The position numbers and the translations under genes are program-made. Under the pieces are notes generated by a model. That model made no database searches and had not been told where the DNA came from. It saw only the letters and a list, made by a program, of their open reading frames with translations. Shown here piece after piece: positions 58,288 through 64,000 of a DNA stretch of 64,000 nucleotides. The DNA is from Nemertoderma westbladi (lineage: Eukaryota > Xenacoelomorpha > Nemertodermatida > Nemertodermatidae): assembly GCA_032718475.1 (NCBI GenBank), contig JAUCBJ010008100.1, positions 48,612 to 112,611 of the forward strand. The letters run 5' to 3'. The first letter of the stretch is position 1, and each line of letters starts with the position of its first letter.

Positions 58288-59139
58288 AAGAGAATTTGAA
58301 ATTTTCGAGTGATTATTTTTAAACATCAATAACTTTGGTTCTACAGGGCCGTTTGATCTGAAACTTTTTTCATTGGATAGAGGATAGATTGTAGTGTGTG
58401 AAATAGGATAAAACTTGGGAAAAGACGCATGTGCACTTAGTGCAATATGCACTTAAAAAGTACACATTTTTTCGTTATTTTAAACACTATTATTTCCAGT
58501 TCTATTCATCGTAGAATGTTATTTTTTGGATTAAAATGTAGTTTGGAGTGATTTCTAACTATAATCGTAACATTTGTTTAACGTTTTATGTATATAAAGT
58601 GATTTAAAATGCCCATGAATATGGTCCAAAATCGCAAATGTCGCGATTTATTAAATTGGATTTTTTACACTTTTAGTGACTGACACTTGATCATGCACCA
58701 TCGTAGATCGGTAGAGGATAAACATAAGTTTGTTAAATAAGAACCACCATTACGATCTGCTAAAGTGCACTTGTACAAATAAATGTGCAAAAGTGCAAAT
58801 TTTTTAATAAGGTCAAATTATATAGCATTGGGTTCTTTTCTTTGCAGATACTTTATTTTCATATTAATATGTTGTTTGGCTCAGACTGAGCGCATTAGGG
58901 ATAAGTGTACAAATAACCGGCCCTTATTAAGGCTTCAATTGGGTTAATAAATAAAACATAAGGTTATAATATTCTAAAAAACCAGTGTGATATTAAATGC
59001 ACTTTAAACAATAAATAGAGATCAATTAACAAATGGACCACACAAATAAAAAACTCGCACAATTTTGTACTTATTATATTGCTTCAAATTAATTCAACAG
59101 TGGATATTTGGGGGAAGGGGGAAGTTACAGTGTGCATTC

Positions 59140-59188
59140 GGGGGAAGTTTGGTGAACTGCATTTATGCAGTGAATCCAAACTTCCCCC
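59140..59188. other. 49-nt hairpin (copy in E2)
   Basis: The GGGGGAAGTTTGG/CCAAACTTCCCCC stem is intact, and the inner ACTGCAT/ATGCAGT arm is intact. Confidence 0.82.
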
Positions 59189-59789
59189 TTTGAGATATCA
59201 TATACTTAAGACATGCTAGGTTGTCAGGGAAATAATTGTTACTGTCACACTTTGCTTCCATTTATCCTATCCTTTATTATTACCCCAGTCAGATAAGAGA
59301 TAATAATCAGTAAAAACCAAACTAAACTGTCTTTCATGCAAACAAATTTCTAATTAAAGACGGGTGAATGACCATGACCATGGAAATAATTTTAAATATA
59401 ATCGTATATCAACTATTTGGGGAGGCTTCCAAACCCGAAAACAATTATTTCGTTACATATATTATAGTAAATAACTTTGTATGTTCTTCTTCCTCTCATA
59501 ATAAAATGTATATGAAATATCTCTGATCGCTGTGCCCTGAACATTTCACAACCAAAATGTTTCAGTGTGAAAAGTATAGGCCTACCTACCACACCCCGCC
59601 CAAACAGCCGCAAACGCATAGCCAACAAATTTATAAAAAGTTTACATACATGTTGTGTTCATGACGAGATGAGTGAAAATTGAGCGCATAATATAAAGTA
59701 AAAAATTAAGAGACGGGCTGGCTCTCCTCAACTTTCTTACCCAATGGAAATGTTGTTGTTTTAATCTAATATTGGGGCGGCTTTCTCTC

Positions 59790-59862
59790 GGTCACATAGT
59801 CTAGTGGTTATCAATCACGTTAATGAAACCTAAGTTCGCGGGTTCGAAATCCAATATTGACC
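59790..59862 (+). other. tRNA-like sequence (73 nt) in element E0
   Basis: This is the plus-strand copy, starting GGTCACATAGTCTAGTGG. E2 ends at its first base, so E2 inserted exactly at the 5' edge of this tRNA-like sequence. Confidence 0.65.
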
Positions 59863-61307
59863 TGACCATTCTTAATTTTTTTGCAAAAAAAATTATTTTT
59901 ATTTTTTCACTAAAATCGCTCTATCTTCGGTTCTGGTGGTATAATAAAATTGGTATATTCTTTGCCGTAATTTTTTTCTTAATCTTTTGAGAAGGGGTTA
60001 TTTTTGGCCCCAAAAAAATAAAAAAAAAAGGGCCAAAATAACGCGATATTTTTCGACCCTTAAAATTCGTAATTTTAATTATATATGTTAAGATAAAAGA
60101 TAGCGGAGTTAATTTGATACTTTTTACAGGTACTTTTGGCGCAATACGCTAAATTATAATGGAATAGCGACTTGTTAAAAAAAAAAATTTTTCGTCCCTT
60201 TTTATTAATATTATATTTCACACGATCGCCTGCCGCTCCAGTTTTATAATACCTCCGGCGCTGTGATTAACGCTGTTAGATAGATAATTTAACGCACTAT
60301 AAGTCTGTGTAAACAAATCTCCCGTAAGTTAAGTAGTTTTCGAGCTAGACGATTTCCCGCGAAGCAAGTTTGACGCGCGAAATTATAATTTTGGCCCTCA
60401 TTTTTTTAATATCATCCTTGGAGCAAAACCGATAGCATATTTGAATTCCCCGTATGGATATTGACTGTATAGAATGTACCTTAACCAACTAAAGTTAAAA
60501 ATAAAAAATTATTCGATAAAAACTACTTTACAAATTCTGGCCCTTTTTGGCCCCTATTGCCGACATATTTTTTGTACCCCCATTCGATAGGAACGTAGCC
60601 CCAATGGTCTTCTACGAGTTTCATAAAAGAATTAGTGGATTCCTACCCGCGTTGTCGAATTAAACATTTCGGAAACAAGTTTTCCAAAAAAGACGGACAA
60701 AAACGTACAAATTTACAGCGCCTTTTTCCACCCGAAATTTTAATAAATATCTTACCCCCATTCGATACGAAGGTAGTACCACTCTTCCCCTTTCCAACCG
60801 CGTTAATTTCGTCCCCGTACGATTAATATTAGCCGAGTTATAGCGGATCCCGCAAAGTCATTTTGTCCGTTTTTTCAACTTTGACGGACATTTTCGGAAA
60901 AAAGGCGTGGTAACCTTTGTTGAAAAAAAAAACGAATTTACTAATTAATCCCTTCTATCGTATCCCGGCGTCGGCTAAGCAATAACCTAGGGTTTTTTCG
61001 AGCCACTGTAGAGCGCCTTTCAAAAAAATTTTAAAATTGTCGAAAAAATGACGGATTTTTGTCCGCCGTGTCCGTCGAAGGGTTAGATTTAATAATGTTA
61101 GAGTTGCTAATATCTTAGAATTCCGAGCCGCTCCCCTGGTGAGAAAATAAAAAAATTTGCTCTGTTCCTTCATCGAAAAGTCCCCCAGAATCCCAAGTTA
61201 ACCTATATAGTTAGCGATGGCCTGCGGCTTTAGGAGCGGCCGCGGTATTCACCTCCCTCATAGCGGCCGCGGCGGTGTTGCGTCAAATGGAGAAATATTT
61301 ATCCCAC
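59791..61307 (-). mobile_element. Element E0, last segment (5' end of the minus-strand copy)
   Basis: It is the complement of 23,195-24,717 of E1, with high identity, ending AGAAATATTTATCCCAC at 61,307. Together with 22,387-23,194 and 26,223-28,445 (minus the LINE) it gives a complete E of about 3.02 kb. The outer flanks are ACACCCA on the left and CTAGGTGCCCC on the right; no duplication is visible. Confidence 0.87.
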
Positions 61308-64000
61308 CTAGGTGCCCCCCTAGATTATATATTTGATTTTCAGTTTATTATAGGGGGGGTATATCCGTTTTTCCACATCCTAAATCTAATTCAAATATTA
61401 ACAATTTATTAAATTGTTCTAGAATATCCTATAATACCCCCCTACATTTTCTATAAACAGGTTACCTAAATTATATTCATGTATGTGCATATTGTAATGT
61501 AGTTAATTAAGAATATCAATACTTCTTTCTAGAATACAGTTATTTTAACATCAACAATTACCATGACAAACTTTGTTATAAATGCAAGCAAAAAATGATT
61601 AGTGTTATTTGTTGTTTGTCCACCATATCATTTCATAACTCTATTGTTAATTATAGATAACTCCAGATTGCACAAACATTTTATTTTTATTTTACTCTCT
61701 GCAGAGCAATAATCTAATAATACCTTAAATCAAAGTCTCTATTTGATTAAAATGTGATATTATAAAACTATTAATATAAAATTCCCGAATGTTGAGAATT
61801 TCTTCCATTACTAATACAGTATTATTATGTTATTTTTCATTTTCATTTAATTGATAAACTTCGTTAAAACTTACAGTGGAAGATATATCATACTTCCTGC
61901 ACAAATCATTATGACTGCATATTAAGGTCAGATTTCTTAAATTAAAAATATTATCGGGCTGGCACTTCATGAGCAACTTTAGTAATATTTAGTAAGATGA
62001 GAGATAGGCCGGCCACATTTAGATATAGTTATTCTTTGCAAAGCAGACTTATGTTTCAGCAGGAGCATTCCAATATTATATAAGAATACAGTAGGAATGA
62101 ATGTAGGTCGGGGGGGGGGGGGGGGGGGCTTGTTTATTATTGTTAGAGCGCTGCTGGCAAAACTGCTGGCGCAGGCCAGCAGCGTAAATATATGATTGGT
62201 AACAATATGAGAAATTAATCAACTTTATAAGAACGATGGAAATAAGAAGTCTTTGTATACACATCACTGTCCAGCAAGCAGTTTAATATGGATATTGAAA
62301 TATTTTAAGGCACTCCCATTAAATTATTGCTAATATTGTGAAATTGCGTGGTGAGTGGCTAATAACCAATTCAAAATCAATATCAAAACTCCTTTAGGCT
62401 TTCAAACACATTTAAATTAAAAATAAATTTATTTATTGCCACACTGATGCACCCAATCCATATCTGTGTAGTAATAGTACATCAGTCCATGTCTAACATT
62501 AAGGGCTCCTACAAACATTTTATATTATATAGTTCACACTGAAACCTAGGCCTAAGATTACATTATCAGAAAAATGTATAATTATAATAATAAAATAATA
62601 ATATTGTAATTTAATTATTTTAGGATCCAGTACAATGCGGCACACAAAGCACAACCACATGGCAAAAAGGTTTTACTGCGTATGAAACAGTTTAACAATT
62701 ATATTTCAACTGATAATCAATCACATCCTAACTGTGGATAATTTATCGTATCTGGCACATTTTTATTGAACTTCAAATACAGTACAGTACATTCATTTAT
62801 TTGTTACGATATTTATTCTAATAAAGTAAAACAGAGCCCACCTCCGGAACTACAGCAATTAAAATACAATGTAAACATACAGTTCGCGGCCACACAGTAG
62901 TTTAGTTGCTCTTTCAGTTCTGCAGTTGTTTTAGTTGGCCTGGTTTGTGCTTTCAGTAAGACAATCATAAATATTTGTTAGCGGCGCTATGCAAGCTATT
63001 GATGACAAACAAATGAATAGAATGGTGGGCCTATAATAAATATGTAAAGGTAAACCCGTTATATACTGACGCGGTGCAGCTCATTAATTACAGTAGGCTA
63101 TAGGAAAATAATCTTTATTTCAGTAACACGGGCAAATTATTAATGTTATTTTAGTGTACCGATAGTGGTAGTGTGTTATTAATGAACTGTAGTTGCGGCG
63201 CACTCTGAAGAACTCAGTTTAGTGTATGTAAGTAGCCAAATTTATATTTCTTATTAATTAAATTATTGTTGAAGAATGAATAAAAACGCAACCGCACAAC
63301 TGCTTTCAACTAACACTAAACACATAAAGTATTCATTTAACAATGCACAGACGCAGTACTGTTATCTGTAGCACAGGGCACTACGTGTTACATTACATAC
63401 AGTATTGTACAGGTTATAGTACATGCCACTAGCTATAAAATACAGTAAAAACAATCAAATATTACATTAATTATTGTTTAACAATGCTATAGGCCTTATT
63501 TGTGTACCGATAGCTACTGCACGGCATTCAGTAACTGTATTCCTGCCTATTTAATTATCTACATTCAGTAGTTTCCTTGACAATACTATGGTGGCCGACT
63601 GCTGCCACATAAACCATCAATGTCTAATAAAAATAATCGGTTAAAAAATCAATAAAAAAATTCAATAAAAAAAATTTCAATAAAAAATTTCAATAAAAAA
63701 TTTCAATAAAAAATTCAATAAAAAAAATTTCAATAAAAAAAATTAAAAAAAAATTAAATAAAAAAAAATTCAATAAAAAAATTCAATAAAAAAAATTTCA
63801 ATAAAAAAAAATTACAAAAAAAATTCAATAAAAAAATTCAATAAAAAAATTCAATAAAAAAAATTCAATAAAAAAATATGTTAAATTTTTTTCTTAAACC
63901 CACCGTGGCCTACAGCTGCCAGGTATTCATTTAATACTAACCACAGCGAAATCCACAGCTCGGCCACAGCGAAATAGAAAAAAAAATTGCAAAGTAAAAT
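61308..64000. other. AT-rich non-coding stretch with no supported gene
   Basis: Only short unrelated ORFs are present. It contains a 19-G run at 62,110-62,128, followed by a GC-rich inverted repeat (GCGCTGCTGG...CCAGCAGCG, about 62,149-62,185), and an A-rich simple repeat near the end. The sequence directly after E0 (CTAGGTGCCCCCCTAG) is itself a short palindrome. I saw no exon or RNA gene. Confidence 0.6.
63637..63885. repeat. A-rich TTCAATAAAAAA simple tandem repeat
   Basis: Irregular units of CAATAAAAAA with TTT or A-run spacers are repeated some 20 times. Unit length varies with the A-run, typical of slippage. Confidence 0.85.

Larger units (their letters stand above)
56990..59790 (+). 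mobile_element. Element E2, main part after the BEL/Pao A insertion
   Basis: It begins with the CCCCT duplication and CGACGGACACGG, collinear with E1 from 23,421. It contains the tRNA-like sequence (58,215-58,287) and the 49-nt hairpin (59,140-59,188), and ends GGCTTTCTCTCG at 59,790. It is more diverged from E1 than E0 is. The next base resumes E0 with GTCACATAG, and the intact copies read CTCTTGGTCACATAG (in complement) with no duplication. Confidence 0.87.

Noticed and set aside
22387-61307. E segments as a large simple inverted duplication of the chromosome
   Set aside because: The segment order is not a mirror image; it is explained exactly by two forward copies inserted into one reverse copy.
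61308-64000. Promoter or CpG-island signals near the right edge
   Set aside because: Only a G-run and a short GC hairpin; no associated ORF or splice pattern.

Overview
The window is AT-rich animal DNA that I read as a transposon-dense intergenic region of an invertebrate, probably marine; I cannot name the species. The evidence for an animal is BEL/Pao LTR retrotransposons (an essentially metazoan group), a CR1/L2-like LINE, a piggyBac-type MITE, a ZMYM1/hAT-like gene remnant with a GT-AG intron, and an ACSBG-type acyl-CoA synthetase. The only intact-looking host gene is the single-exon ACSBG-like ORF at 12,496-14,592.

Layout. 1-6,592: 5' part of a minus-strand BEL/Pao element (copy C), carrying a piggyBac-type MITE in its leader and a second MITE in its LTR. 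It is inserted into a ZMYM1/hAT-dimerisation-domain gene whose 3' part survives at 6,593-7,706. 7,741-9,148: a 36-bp minisatellite. 9,182-9,319: a short sequence between poly-G and poly-C runs. 12,496-14,592: the ACSBG-like gene. 15,778-21,426: about 5.6 kb of 64/56-bp minisatellite with higher-order structure.

22,387-61,307 is one nested stack of mobile elements that I could resolve almost base by base. An unclassified ~3.02-kb element 'E' (copy E0, minus strand) is split twice by plus-strand copies of itself (E1 at 23,195-26,222; E2 at 28,446-59,790), with no visible target duplication. The middle part of E0 also took a 5'-truncated CR1/L2-like LINE (target duplication ATTTAA). E2 was hit by BEL/Pao element A (28,676-56,989; duplication CCCCT). 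A was in turn hit by BEL/Pao element B (39,201-55,053; duplication GACGA). Intact sister copies of E act as the empty sites that prove these joins.

Element A has an uninterrupted 1,555-codon gag-protease ORF but has lost reverse transcriptase, most of RNase H and integrase through deletions that keep the frame. Element B has all pol domains but carries stops and a frameshift. Both carry a third coding-like region between pol and the 3' LTR, where an env would sit, which I cannot assign to any family. E carries a 73-nt tRNA-like sequence, a ~49-nt hairpin and a GC-rich patch with two NotI-type palindromes. 61,308-64,000 shows no gene.
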